DNA of 30,182 nt. Source: Proteobacteria bacterium UBA2133 (GTDB taxonomy: Bacteria > Pseudomonadota > Gammaproteobacteria > Arenicellales > UBA868). The notes under the pieces were generated by a model. It searched no databases, was not told the DNA's origin, and worked only from the letters and a program-made list of their open reading frames with translations. Within the stretch, counting starts at the first letter, position 1. Each line of letters starts with the position of its first letter. Shown here one piece after another: positions 8,583-16,048 of this stretch. The position numbers and the translations under genes were made by a program. The DNA lies in the NCBI GenBank assembly GCA_002327725.1, contig DCXP01000078.1, positions 22,470 through 52,651 of the forward strand, written 5' to 3'.

Positions 8583-9494
8583 TCAGACGGTCAGATGCCG
8601 GGCGAGGGTTGCGATATGGGCGACGCCGAGGCCACAGCAGCAGCCCAGTATGTTGATGCCCCGCGCGCGCCATTGATCTGAAGCATCGCAGTAGGCCTCT
8701 GGCGAGATCACCCCATCGAACGCCCACGCGTGTCGGGTCCGTGCCTGGCTCCGGTCGCCCTGGCTGTGCGCATAGACGCCGGTCCAGCCCGACCACTGAC
8801 TGCCCAGGGCCTCAAGACAGTCATCGATCAGTTCCACTTCCGTGTGCATGATGCTGAGCAGGGGAACCGGGTAAGGCCTGAGTGCCTCAAGTGCGAGCCG
8901 AAGCGGCTCGCCGTTTCCCAGGCACACGGTGCCCTCGTCATCAATCCTGCAGGTGATCCCGACCCAGACCGGCAGTCCCGTGTCGAGCGCTGCCTCAAGC
9001 GTTACCCGCATGCGGTCGATGTCGACCATCATCTCCAGCATCAGGAGATCGGCCCCCGCGGACTGCATGATTTCAGCCTGGCGTGAAACGCTCGCTTTCA
9101 GGTTATCGAGTGCCGGTTTATCACCGGTCCAGCTCCAGTAGGAAATGCCCCCGGCAACGACGATGCCCGGCTGGTCGGACTGGTCTCTCGCCTCTACTGC
9201 CAGTTCGACACCTCTACGATTGAGAGCTTCAAAGTCGTTTTCAACCCCGGCATCACGCAGGGCGTGCCGGGAGGTGGCGAAAGTGTTGCTGATAATGACT
9301 TGAGCGCCGGCATCGATATAGTCCTGATGAACCTGGCGCACGATACCGGGGTGGCTCAATGCGCCGCCGCCGTTCCATGCGTTCTCAAGCTGAGGTACGC
9401 CGCGGCGCTCGATTTCCGTACCGGTGGCTCCGTCAACCAGGATCAGTTCACCGGCGCCGATGCGTTTTGTGAGTTCTGTATAAGGGTCAGTCAT
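8583..9494 (-). CDS. Homocysteine S-methyltransferase family protein (MmuM/BHMT type)
   Basis: This protein of about 303 residues forms a cytosolic (beta/alpha)8 barrel that transfers a methyl group from a small S- or N-methylated donor to homocysteine, making methionine. Family blocks seen: 'LILVDGATGTEIERRGVP', 'HQDYIDAGAQVIISNTFATSRHAL', 'GADLLMLEMMVDIDRM' and the C-terminal zinc motif 'LGCCCGLG' (Cys286-Cys287). The first zinc ligand, normally the Cys of an 'NCT'-like motif, reads 'IMHT' here, with His217 in its place. I start at ATG 9494; an in-frame TTG at 9512 is weaker. The gene is divergent from the dmdA-type gene. Donors known for the family include S-methylmethionine, betaine and dimethylsulfonium compounds, so DMSP-related donors are a reasonable guess. 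Confidence 0.85.
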   Translation of the reverse strand: MTDPYTELTKRIGAGELILVDGATGTEIERRGVPQLENAWNGGGALSHPGIVRQVHQDYIDAGAQVIISNTFATSRHALRDAGVENDFEALNRRGVELAVEARDQSDQPGIVVAGGISYWSWTGDKPALDNLKASVSRQAEIMQSAGADLLMLEMMVDIDRMRVTLEAALDTGLPVWVGITCRIDDEGTVCLGNGEPLRLALEALRPYPVPLLSIMHTEVELIDDCLEALGSQWSGWTGVYAHSQGDRSQARTRHAWAFDGVISPEAYCDASDQWRARGINILGCCCGLGVAHIATLARHLTV

Positions 9495-9560
9495 CAGCGT
9501 GGTGTTCCACAATAGTTCTGAACTTATCGGACAATAATCCTGATCGGCGAAGGGCGACAG

Positions 9561-9590
9561 TTTATAGGATCAAGACTGCTCTGTGCGCAA
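9561..9590 (-). promoter_or_regulatory. Candidate sigma-70 promoter of the homocysteine methyltransferase gene
   Basis: On the minus strand TTGCGC (9590-9585) is followed after 18 bases by TATAAA (9566-9561). The -10 matches five of six consensus bases and the -35 matches three. It would give a leader of about 60 bases before ATG 9494. Confidence 0.45.
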
Positions 9591-9688
9591 CAATGGTGGA
9601 TACCCCAAGGCTTGAGTCGAGTCCAAGATCAGCTGCATCGCCGGAACAATGATCAGTTGGACTGTGTTCGCACTGCCGGTTGCCCGGC

Positions 9689-9716
9689 TTGCAAAGTTGT
9701 GGTGCTTCGCTATGAT
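9689..9716 (+). promoter_or_regulatory. Candidate sigma-70 promoter of the dmdA-type gene
   Basis: TTGCAA (9689-9694) and TATGAT (9711-9716) are 16 bases apart. The predicted transcription start near 9723 is about 28 bases before ATG 9751. This rules out the upstream in-frame starts, which lie before or within the promoter. Confidence 0.6.
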
Positions 9717-9727
9717 TTGCGGCGAAG
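9705..9727 (+). promoter_or_regulatory. Inverted repeat over the dmdA promoter (candidate operator)
   Basis: CTTCGC (9705-9710) and GCGAAG (9722-9727) are perfect inverted copies separated by 11 bases. They bracket the -10 box and the predicted start of transcription, where a repressor would block RNA polymerase. The arms are only 6 bp, so chance is possible. Confidence 0.4.
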
Positions 9728-9750
9728 ATACCGCTAGCAAAGTCCAAGCC

Positions 9751-10857
9751 ATGTCGATGCCTTACCTGACGCCTTCGATTCGCGTACGCAGAACGCCGTT
9801 CTCCAGCCGTGTTAATGCGGCAGGCGTTAAGGCGTATACGGTGTATAACCACATGCTGCTCGCATCTTTCTATACCACGCCGGAAGAAGACTACCGGCAC
9901 CTGAAGTCTGCCGTTCAGGTCTGGGATGTCTCCTGCGAGCGACAGGTTGAGGTTGTGGGGCCCGATGCGCTGCGACTTGTGCAGATGACCACGCCGCGTG
10001 ATCTGTCACGGATGCAGGATGACCAGTGCTACTACATGCCTATGGTGGATGTATCGGGTCGGATGATGAACGACCCGGTGGCGATACGACTCGAACAGAA
10101 CCGCTTCTGGCTGTCGCTCGCTGATTCCGAGATGCTGCTGTACTGCAAGGGCCTTGCGGCGGCAGCCGATCTTGATGTCAAGGTATTCGAGCCGGATGTT
10201 TCGCCGCTTGCGATCCAGGGACCGAAGGCGGATGAACTGGTGGCCCGGGTCTTTGGCGAAGACATCGTCAGTACGCGTTTTTTCAGACACAAGACGATCA
10301 ACTTCCAGGGGCAGGACATGATCATCGCCCGCTCGGGCTGGTCCCACCAGGGCGGCTTTGAGTTATATCTGGACGGCAGCCAGTATGGCGAAGCCCTTTG
10401 GGATGCGCTGTTTGCTGCCGGCGAGGACCTTGATGTACGGGCCGGGTGTCCGAATCTGATTGAGCGGATCGAGGCAGGCCTTCTGTCTTTTGGCAGTGAT
10501 ATTACGCCGGCGCATACGCCTTTTGAGGCAGGCCTTGGCAAATACTGTAACCTTGATACCGTGGATGGTTTTCTTGGGCACGCAGCGCTGTCGAAGTTGA
10601 GTACCCCGTCAAAACAGATCCGCGCACTGGAGATGGATGGTTCCGCGGTGCCTGCGATTTACCATCCCTGGCCGTTGCAGGATAGTGACGGTAATGTCGT
10701 GGGGCACGTTTCGTCCTCGACCTGGTCGCCCGACTTCGACAGCAACGTAACGATTGCCATGGTCAACCGCACACACTGGGAGACGGGGACTTCACTGACG
10801 GCCAAGGTTCCTGACGGTGACCGTAATGCGACGGTCCGCGCCGGATTCTGGAATTAG
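9751..10857 (+). CDS. dmdA: Dimethylsulfoniopropionate demethylase (DmdA) or close GcvT-family relative
   Basis: The 368-residue length matches DmdA (about 369). The N-terminus 'RVRRTPFSSRV...GVKAYTVYNHMLL' and the blocks 'VWDVSCERQVEV', 'CYYMPMVDVSGRMMNDPV', 'FEPDVSPLAIQGPKADEL', 'ARSGWSHQGGFELY', 'RAGCPNLIERIEAGLLSFGSD' and 'TPFEAGLGKYCNLD' resemble the SAR11/roseobacter DmdA pattern as I remember it, rather than a glycine-cleavage T protein. DmdA transfers one methyl of DMSP to tetrahydrofolate in the cytosol, leaving 3-methylmercaptopropionate and 5-methyl-THF. The start is ATG 9751, in agreement with the promoter at 9689-9716. Neighbours fit methyl-group metabolism: a divergent homocysteine methyltransferase, and betaine uptake with a THF-domain dehydrogenase further right. 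A non-DMSP aminomethyltransferase is the main alternative. Confidence 0.82.
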   Translation: MSMPYLTPSIRVRRTPFSSRVNAAGVKAYTVYNHMLLASFYTTPEEDYRHLKSAVQVWDVSCERQVEVVGPDALRLVQMTTPRDLSRMQDDQCYYMPMVDVSGRMMNDPVAIRLEQNRFWLSLADSEMLLYCKGLAAAADLDVKVFEPDVSPLAIQGPKADELVARVFGEDIVSTRFFRHKTINFQGQDMIIARSGWSHQGGFELYLDGSQYGEALWDALFAAGEDLDVRAGCPNLIERIEAGLLSFGSDITPAHTPFEAGLGKYCNLDTVDGFLGHAALSKLSTPSKQIRALEMDGSAVPAIYHPWPLQDSDGNVVGHVSSSTWSPDFDSNVTIAMVNRTHWETGTSLTAKVPDGDRNATVRAGFWN

Positions 10858-10910
10858 GATAAGTCCTTTACCCGTCGTGATCTGAGAAGGTTCATCCGGG
10901 CAGTTTGAGG

Positions 10911-10963
10911 AGCGATCGAGTTGGCGTGGACCTGTTTCTGCAGTTCGGTAGAGATCGCTTTTT
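10911..10963 (+). terminator. Possible intrinsic terminator after dmdA
   Basis: AGCGATC (10911-10917) pairs with GATCGCT (10953-10959) and is followed by a run of five T (10959-10963). The loop is long (35 bases), so the terminator would be weak. It may separate dmdA from the CoA-transferase gene. Confidence 0.35.
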
Positions 10964-11015
10964 GCTTTGATATCCCGTAGATTCAGTTTTCTCTTTCATC
11001 AATGCATCATTGAAC

Positions 11016-12140
11016 ATGGGTCTGGATCAGGAACTGTCCGGTTTGCTTGTGGTTTCCATGGAGCAGGCAGTCGCCGCACCATACTGCGGACTGATGCTGG
11101 CGGACGCCGGCGCCCGCGTGATCAAGGTAGAGCGCAAAGAGGGAGACTTCGCGCGAGGATATGATCGCGGCGCCAATGGCAACAGCGTATTCTTCTCCTG
11201 GTTAAATCGCGGCAAGGAGTCGGTCGTCATCGACCTCAACACGGACGATGACGAAAAACTGCTGCGCTCGATGCTCAAAGGCGCGGATGTGTTCCTGCAC
11301 AATCTCGCCCCCGGCGCGCTTGCGCGCCGCGGTTTCGGCGGTGATGCGCTGCGCGAAGATAATCCCGGGCTCATTACCTGCGAGATCAACGGCTATGGCT
11401 CCTCCGGCCCCGGTGCGCAAAAAAAAGCCTATGACTTTCTTGTTCAGGCCGAAAGCGGTATCTGTGCGATCAACGGCACCCGGGAACAACCCGCACGTGT
11501 CGGCATTTCCATTTGTGATATTGCCTCTGGACAGACGGCGTTCTCCTCGATCCTGAGGGCGCTGATCCAGCGCGGGCGCACCGGCGCCGGGATCGATATT
11601 TCCATCGCGATGTTCGATGTGATGGCGGATTTCATGAACTTCCCGCTGCTCGCCCACCGTTACCTGGGTGGTGCGCCTGAGCGCATGGGTCTGACCCATG
11701 CGCTGATTGCCCCTTATGGCGCCTACCGGGTGAAAGGCGGGGAGCAGATCCTGATTGCGATACAGAGTGACCGCGAGTGGTGCATCTTCTGTGATGCCGT
11801 ATTGGGCCAGCCCGAGTTGCGGCGAGACGAGCGCTTCGTGAACAACACCGAGCGTGTCAGGCATCGGGATGTGATGGACGAGATCATCAATGCGGTATTT
11901 GGCCGTTACGATATTGATGAGATCACACAGCTGCTGGATAACGCGCAGATTGCGAACGGCCACCTCAGCAGCGTCGCGGATCTGTCGGACCATGCGCTCA
12001 TCCGCAATCAGGTGGCAGACTTCGATGGTGTCGAGGTCAGCATGGCTGATCTGCCGGTCGTGACCGATGGTGGGCGGCCAACGGCGGTTCCGGTGCTGGA
12101 TCAGCACGGCCGGTCAATCCGCAAGGAGTTCTCCGCCTAA
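11016..12140 (+). CDS. Class III CoA-transferase (CaiB/BaiF family)
   Basis: The protein is about 374 residues. The family fold is shown by 'VVSMEQAVAAPYCGLMLADAGARVIKVERKEGDFARGYD', 'NRGKESVVIDL', 'NLAPGALARRGFGGDAL', 'CEINGYGSSGP' and 'AYDFLVQAESG'. The catalytic aspartate is probably in 'VGISICDIASGQ' (about residue 168), the position of Asp169 in formyl-CoA transferase. It moves CoA from a donor thioester to a carboxylic acid in the cytosol. The start is ATG 11016; a TTG at 11010 is in frame but weaker. It leads a three-gene set with an acyl-CoA dehydrogenase and a CitE-like lyase, gaps being 20-30 bases. This is the gene content of the itaconate (Ict/Ccl) type pathway. Activation of methylmercaptopropionate is an alternative, given dmdA upstream. 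Confidence 0.9.
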   Translation: MGLDQELSGLLVVSMEQAVAAPYCGLMLADAGARVIKVERKEGDFARGYDRGANGNSVFFSWLNRGKESVVIDLNTDDDEKLLRSMLKGADVFLHNLAPGALARRGFGGDALREDNPGLITCEINGYGSSGPGAQKKAYDFLVQAESGICAINGTREQPARVGISICDIASGQTAFSSILRALIQRGRTGAGIDISIAMFDVMADFMNFPLLAHRYLGGAPERMGLTHALIAPYGAYRVKGGEQILIAIQSDREWCIFCDAVLGQPELRRDERFVNNTERVRHRDVMDEIINAVFGRYDIDEITQLLDNAQIANGHLSSVADLSDHALIRNQVADFDGVEVSMADLPVVTDGGRPTAVPVLDQHGRSIRKEFSA

Positions 12141-12167
12141 CATCACCGGCACTTCGGCCGATCATCC

Positions 12168-13340
12168 ATGAGCATCAAAGCGCCTACTTACCAACTCGAC
12201 CACCCTGAGATCCGCGAGAGTGTCTCCCGCTTGTGTGAGGATTTTCCGGGCGAATACTGGCGCCGGTGTGATCGCGAGCAGGCGTATCCCGGCGAGTTTG
12301 TCGAGGCGTTGACCGAGGCCGGCTTTCTGGGCGCGCTGATCCCGGAATCGTATGAAGGCTCGGGTCTGGCGCTCTCAGCCGGAGCCGCGATTCTCGAGGA
12401 AATTCACCGGTCGGGCGGTAATGCGGGCGCGTGTCACGCACAGATGTACACCATGGGTACGCTTTTGCGCCATGGGTCCGAGAACCAGAAGGAAAAATAT
12501 CTGCCGGCGATCGCCCGCGGTGAACTGCGGCTGCAGGCTTTCGGCGTGACCGAGCCGACCAGCGGTACCGATACCACAGCGCTACGGACCATGGCAGAGC
12601 GCATCGATGATCATTACATCGTGAACGGCCAGAAGATCTGGACCTCCCGCGCCGAGTATTCAGATCTCATGATCCTGCTGTGCCGCACCACACCCCGGGA
12701 CGAGGTCGAAAAGAAGACCGACGGGCTGTCGGTGCTTCTGGTGGATATGCGCGAGGCCCGCGACGGGACACTGACCATCCGACCCATCCGCACGATGATG
12801 AATCACGCGACCACGGAAATCTTTTTTGATGATATGCAGGTTCCGGTAGAAAACCTGATCGGAGAGGAAGGTAGGGGGTTTCGCTACATTTTGTCCGGCA
12901 TGAATGCGGAGCGGATTCTGATTGCGGCGGAGTGTATCGGTGACGCGAAGTGGTTTATTCAAAAAGCCACTGCCTATGCGGTAGAGCGCTCGGTGTTCGG
13001 ACGGCCGATTGGCCAGAACCAAGGGGTGCAGTTTCCGATCGCCCGGGCGTATGCCCAGATGCGTTCAGCAGAGCTGGTGCTGCGTGAAGCGGTTCGCCTT
13101 TATGATGCAGGTGAAAACCCGGGCGAGGAAGCGAACCTTGCAAAAATGCTCTGCGCCGAGGCATCCTGGGCTGCCGCCGAGATGTGTGTACAGACCCACG
13201 GCGGATTTGGCTTCGCCGAGGAATACGATGTTGAGCGCAAGTTCCGCGAGGCACGGCTGTACCAGGTTGCGCCCATTTCCACCAATCTTATTTTGAGCTA
13301 TCTCGGCGAGCATATTCTGGGTTTGCCCCGCTCCTATTGA
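12168..13340 (+). CDS. Acyl-CoA dehydrogenase
   Basis: This 390-residue FAD enzyme oxidises an acyl-CoA at C2-C3 and passes electrons to electron-transfer flavoprotein. Seen are 'FLGALIPESYEGSGL', the FAD/substrate block 'QAFGVTEPTSGTDTTALRTMAE', 'YIVNGQKIWTSRAEYSD', 'RSVFGRPIGQNQGVQFPIA' and 'THGGFGFAEEYDVERKFREARLYQ'. The usual catalytic Glu in the C-terminal 'YEGT' motif is absent (here 'VAPIS', with Pro369). A Glu248 in 'GMNAERILIAAECIG' sits where isovaleryl-CoA dehydrogenase has its base. The enzyme should therefore be active, with a branched or bulky substrate plausible. It lies 27 bases after the CoA-transferase gene and 21 before the lyase gene. Confidence 0.92.
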   Translation: MSIKAPTYQLDHPEIRESVSRLCEDFPGEYWRRCDREQAYPGEFVEALTEAGFLGALIPESYEGSGLALSAGAAILEEIHRSGGNAGACHAQMYTMGTLLRHGSENQKEKYLPAIARGELRLQAFGVTEPTSGTDTTALRTMAERIDDHYIVNGQKIWTSRAEYSDLMILLCRTTPRDEVEKKTDGLSVLLVDMREARDGTLTIRPIRTMMNHATTEIFFDDMQVPVENLIGEEGRGFRYILSGMNAERILIAAECIGDAKWFIQKATAYAVERSVFGRPIGQNQGVQFPIARAYAQMRSAELVLREAVRLYDAGENPGEEANLAKMLCAEASWAAAEMCVQTHGGFGFAEEYDVERKFREARLYQVAPISTNLILSYLGEHILGLPRSY

Positions 13341-13361
13341 TAGTGCCCGCGAGATCCCATC

Positions 13362-14222
13362 GTGACCAAAGAAAACCAGAAGCCGGTCCAGCCCCGAAGA
13401 AGTTTCATTTTTGCTCCGGGTTTGAGGCCTGAGTTGTATCCCAAGGCGCTTGTGAGCGGTGCAGACATCGTGTGTGTCGAACTCGAGGACGGTATCGCAC
13501 CGCACGATAAGGATGAAGCCCGGGACAAGACCATGGCGCTCTTTGCCGCGCCGCAGGCCGACGATGGTGTGGAGCGCATCGTCCGTATCAACTGCCTGCG
13601 CTCTGCCGCGGGTCTTGATGATGTCCAGGCGATACTCCGGTCGGACACACCGCCGCCGGCACTGATGCTGCCCAAGGTCGTCTCACCGGATGAAGTGATC
13701 TGGCTCGATGACCTGCTGACCGAGCGCGGTCACGATACCCGCCTGCACATCATTATCGAGATGAATGCCGGCCTTGAAGCGGTCTTCGACATTGCCCGGG
13801 CCAGTCCGCGCATAGATGCCCTGTTTTTCGGTGGTGTGGATATGGCAGCGGATCTTCGGTGCAAAAATGCCTGGGAGCCGCTGCTCTACGCGCGCTCGCG
13901 GGTGGTGCACGCGGCGGCCAGCGCCGGCGTCGATGCGGTGGATGTTCCGTATCTCGACCTTGAGGACCTGGAAGGCATGAAGGTCGCAGCCCGGCAGGCC
14001 AGGGATCTCGGTTTCAGTGGCAAGGGCGCGATCCATCCCAAGCAGATCGCAGATCTCAATGCGGTATTCACCCCGTGCGCTGAGGAGATTGCCCGGGCCA
14101 GGAAAGTCCTCGCTGCCTTTGAGGAGGCAAACACCGGGCTGGTCGTGGTTGACGGCAAGCTGATCGAAAAGCCCGTGATCCGCGAGATGCATCGGATTCT
14201 CTCGATTGCTGCCAGGAGCTAA
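13362..14222 (+). CDS. CitE-like CoA-ester lyase (HpcH/HpaI aldolase family)
   Basis: This 286-residue cytosolic TIM-barrel enzyme has the CitE/malyl-CoA lyase pattern: 'RRSFIFAPGLRPELYPKAL', 'VELEDGIAPHDKDEAR' (Glu42, Asp43), 'RIVRIN' (Arg75), 'LMLPKV', 'IIIEMNAGL' (Glu133), 'LFFGGVDMAADL' (Asp160, metal ligand with Glu133) and 'GKGAIHPKQIADLNAVF'. Such enzymes cleave or condense beta-hydroxyacyl-CoA esters such as malyl-, methylmalyl- or citramalyl-CoA. The start is GTG 13362. Together with the preceding CoA-transferase and dehydrogenase it suggests a short route from a C4-C5 (di)carboxylate to acetyl- or pyruvate-level products. No hydratase gene is in the window, so one step would come from elsewhere. 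Confidence 0.9.
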   Translation: MTKENQKPVQPRRSFIFAPGLRPELYPKALVSGADIVCVELEDGIAPHDKDEARDKTMALFAAPQADDGVERIVRINCLRSAAGLDDVQAILRSDTPPPALMLPKVVSPDEVIWLDDLLTERGHDTRLHIIIEMNAGLEAVFDIARASPRIDALFFGGVDMAADLRCKNAWEPLLYARSRVVHAAASAGVDAVDVPYLDLEDLEGMKVAARQARDLGFSGKGAIHPKQIADLNAVFTPCAEEIARARKVLAAFEEANTGLVVVDGKLIEKPVIREMHRILSIAARS

Positions 14223-14251
14223 TTGGTGAGAGGCGGAAGCGGAGTTAAAAT
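14223..14251 (+). promoter_or_regulatory. Candidate sigma-70 promoter of the envelope module
   Basis: TTGGTG (14223-14228) and TAAAAT (14246-14251) are 17 bases apart and start right after the lyase stop codon. The -10 matches five of six positions; the -35 matches only the TTG. It would start an independent transcript for the three genes that follow. Confidence 0.45.
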
Positions 14252-14284
14252 GGGCGCGAAACCTCACAGCAGGACGTTATTCTC

Positions 14285-14521
14285 TTGAAAATCATTCTCA
14301 CCATGGCGGGAATCATGTTCCCGATTTCAGCCTTCGCTTATCTCGATCCCGGTACGGGAAGTATTATTCTGCAGGGATTGATCGCCGCGCTCGCCGCCGC
14401 AGCAGTCGTGATGAAAACCTACTGGTACAAAATCAAAGGCTTTTTCGGCAAGGCTGAGTCAAAGAGTCTCACTGAGGAAGAGGGTTTCGATACCGACGAA
14501 GAATCAGATTCCAAGTTCTAA
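14285..14521 (+). CDS. Small membrane protein of the 'YLDPGTGS' type
   Basis: The protein has 78 residues. A signal-like hydrophobic N-terminus (residues 1-18) ends in 'SAFA', followed by the conserved 'YLDPGTGSIILQGLIAALAAAAVV' membrane helix, then 'MKTYWYKIKGFF' and an acidic tail. Small proteins with this motif are common next to surface-polysaccharide or sulfatase genes; their function is not established. I use TTG 14285, since AGGA (14271-14274) precedes it and it supplies a lysine for the signal n-region. ATG 14303 is the alternative. The same gene order, with the methyltransferase and the sulfatase-like protein, suggests a joint role at the envelope. Confidence 0.7.
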   Translation: MKIILTMAGIMFPISAFAYLDPGTGSIILQGLIAALAAAAVVMKTYWYKIKGFFGKAESKSLTEEEGFDTDEESDSKF

Positions 14522-14585
14522 GCGGACGCGGGTTTCGATATGATTTTAGATATGGCGGCCACCGAAAATTTCCTGTAGGGGCCAA

Positions 14586-16037
14586 GTGGAGTCCATAACT
14601 TCTTCTTTTCGTGATCCTTGCGGCTTCATCTTTAAACACGAAAACTTTATTTATCGACAGGTAAATAGAGCGGGTGCCGGTGATTTTGATCGTTTCATTG
14701 ATTCGGGGCTGTACCAGGTATTAATTGACAAGGGGTATCTCCTCGAACATGAGGATGTCACCGATACTGACATTCCGAGGACGGATGTCTGTCATCGCAT
14801 CTTGCGCCCGCTACAGCTTAAGTACATTTCCTATCCGTATGAGTGGTGTTTCAGTCAACTCCAGGACGCCGCCATGCTCACGCTACGGGTTCAAACGATC
14901 GCCCTGAAGCTTGGATTCAGTCTTAAGGATGCTTCCGCCTACAACGTACAGTTTGTAGATGGCAAACCGGTTTTCATTGACACACTTTCTTTTGCTTTCT
15001 ATCAAGAGGGTCAGCCGTGGGCTGCGTATCGTCAGTTCTGCCAGCACTTTCTCGCACCACTGGCCCTGATGGCGCACGTTGACATCAATCTGGGAAAGTT
15101 GCTGGTCACGCATATCGACGGGATACCGCTCGATCTTGCCAGTAAGTTACTGCCACAACGCACGCGTTTGAGCATGGGACTTCAAACCCATGTTCATCTG
15201 CATGCAAAGCTTCAATCGAGTTATTCGGATATCGCGTCGGAGGCCCCCGCCCGCAAGAAATCCAAAGCCGGCGCCAGTTCGAAGAAGATCTCCAAAAGTG
15301 GGCTTCAAGGCATCGTTGAGAGTCTCGCCACGGCCGTGAGAAAGTTGCAATTGTCCGCGTCCGACACACAATGGGCCAACTACTATAACGAGACCAACTA
15401 CACGGATGACGCGACGGCCTCAAAGCGGGACCTCGTCGCGAAATTCCTCGCCGAAGTTGAAGGTCCTTTGACTATCATCCATGATCTTGGCGCCAACACG
15501 GGCGAATTCAGCCGAATTGCCGCTGAGCATGCGGAACTCGTTGTCTCGCAGGACATTGATCCGGTCGCAGTTGAGAGAAATTATCTTCAGGTAAGGGCAG
15601 GAAGTTCTGCAGCGAACATCCTGCCGTTGCTTCAGGACCTGGGCGCACCGGCTCCGGCGATAGGATGGGCGAATGCGGAAAGAGATTCGCTGATCCAGCG
15701 TGCGCAATGTGACCTGATCATGGCCTTGGCGCTGGTCCACCATCTTGCGATCGGGAATAACGTGCCGCTTGAGCAGATCGCATCGTTTTTCTCTCAGATT
15801 GGAAAACGGCTGATCATTGAATTTGTGCCCAAGACCGATTCGCAGGTCATCCGAATGCTGACCACGCGGGAGGATATCTTCAATGATTACGATCAGGCGG
15901 GATTTGAGTCGGCATTCAGTAAATACTTCATGGTCGAAAGACGGGAATCCATTGCCGGCAGCGAACGCCACCTTTACCTGATGAAACGAAATGGCCAGCT
16001 GGAGCCAGAGCATTCTTTGGAGTTCCGCTCTTCATGA
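14586..16037 (+). CDS. Two-domain protein with C-terminal SAM-dependent methyltransferase domain
   Basis: This 483-residue, probably cytosolic protein has a C-terminal part (about 290-440) with the class I methyltransferase motif I 'HDLGANTGEFSR' (299-310), a following acidic loop 'SQDIDP' and 'DLIMALALVHHLAI'. The N-terminal part (1-215) has the well-kept blocks 'YISYPYEWCFSQLQDAAMLTL', 'LKDASAYNVQFVDGKPVFIDTLSF' and 'WAAYRQFCQHFLAPLAL'. A Lys/Ala/Ser-rich linker (220-240) joins them. The middle N-terminal block has D115, N120 and D132 in the spacing of a kinase catalytic loop. The acceptor is unknown. It starts at GTG 14586 with AGGGG before it. The next gene begins 11 bases after it and encodes a membrane sulfatase-like enzyme, so a surface glycan or lipid substrate is likely. 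Confidence 0.82.
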   Translation: MESITSSFRDPCGFIFKHENFIYRQVNRAGAGDFDRFIDSGLYQVLIDKGYLLEHEDVTDTDIPRTDVCHRILRPLQLKYISYPYEWCFSQLQDAAMLTLRVQTIALKLGFSLKDASAYNVQFVDGKPVFIDTLSFAFYQEGQPWAAYRQFCQHFLAPLALMAHVDINLGKLLVTHIDGIPLDLASKLLPQRTRLSMGLQTHVHLHAKLQSSYSDIASEAPARKKSKAGASSKKISKSGLQGIVESLATAVRKLQLSASDTQWANYYNETNYTDDATASKRDLVAKFLAEVEGPLTIIHDLGANTGEFSRIAAEHAELVVSQDIDPVAVERNYLQVRAGSSAANILPLLQDLGAPAPAIGWANAERDSLIQRAQCDLIMALALVHHLAIGNNVPLEQIASFFSQIGKRLIIEFVPKTDSQVIRMLTTREDIFNDYDQAGFESAFSKYFMVERRESIAGSERHLYLMKRNGQLEPEHSLEFRSS

Positions 16038-16048
16038 GGAAATAGGCT

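Noticed and set aside
9649..9750. Upstream start for the dmdA-type gene
   Set aside because: The extra 34 residues have no counterpart in DmdA, and the likely promoter at 9689-9716 lies within them.
11202..12107. 301-codon minus-strand open frame opposite the CoA-transferase
   Set aside because: This is a shadow of the plus-strand CaiB-family gene; the translation lacks any domain signature.
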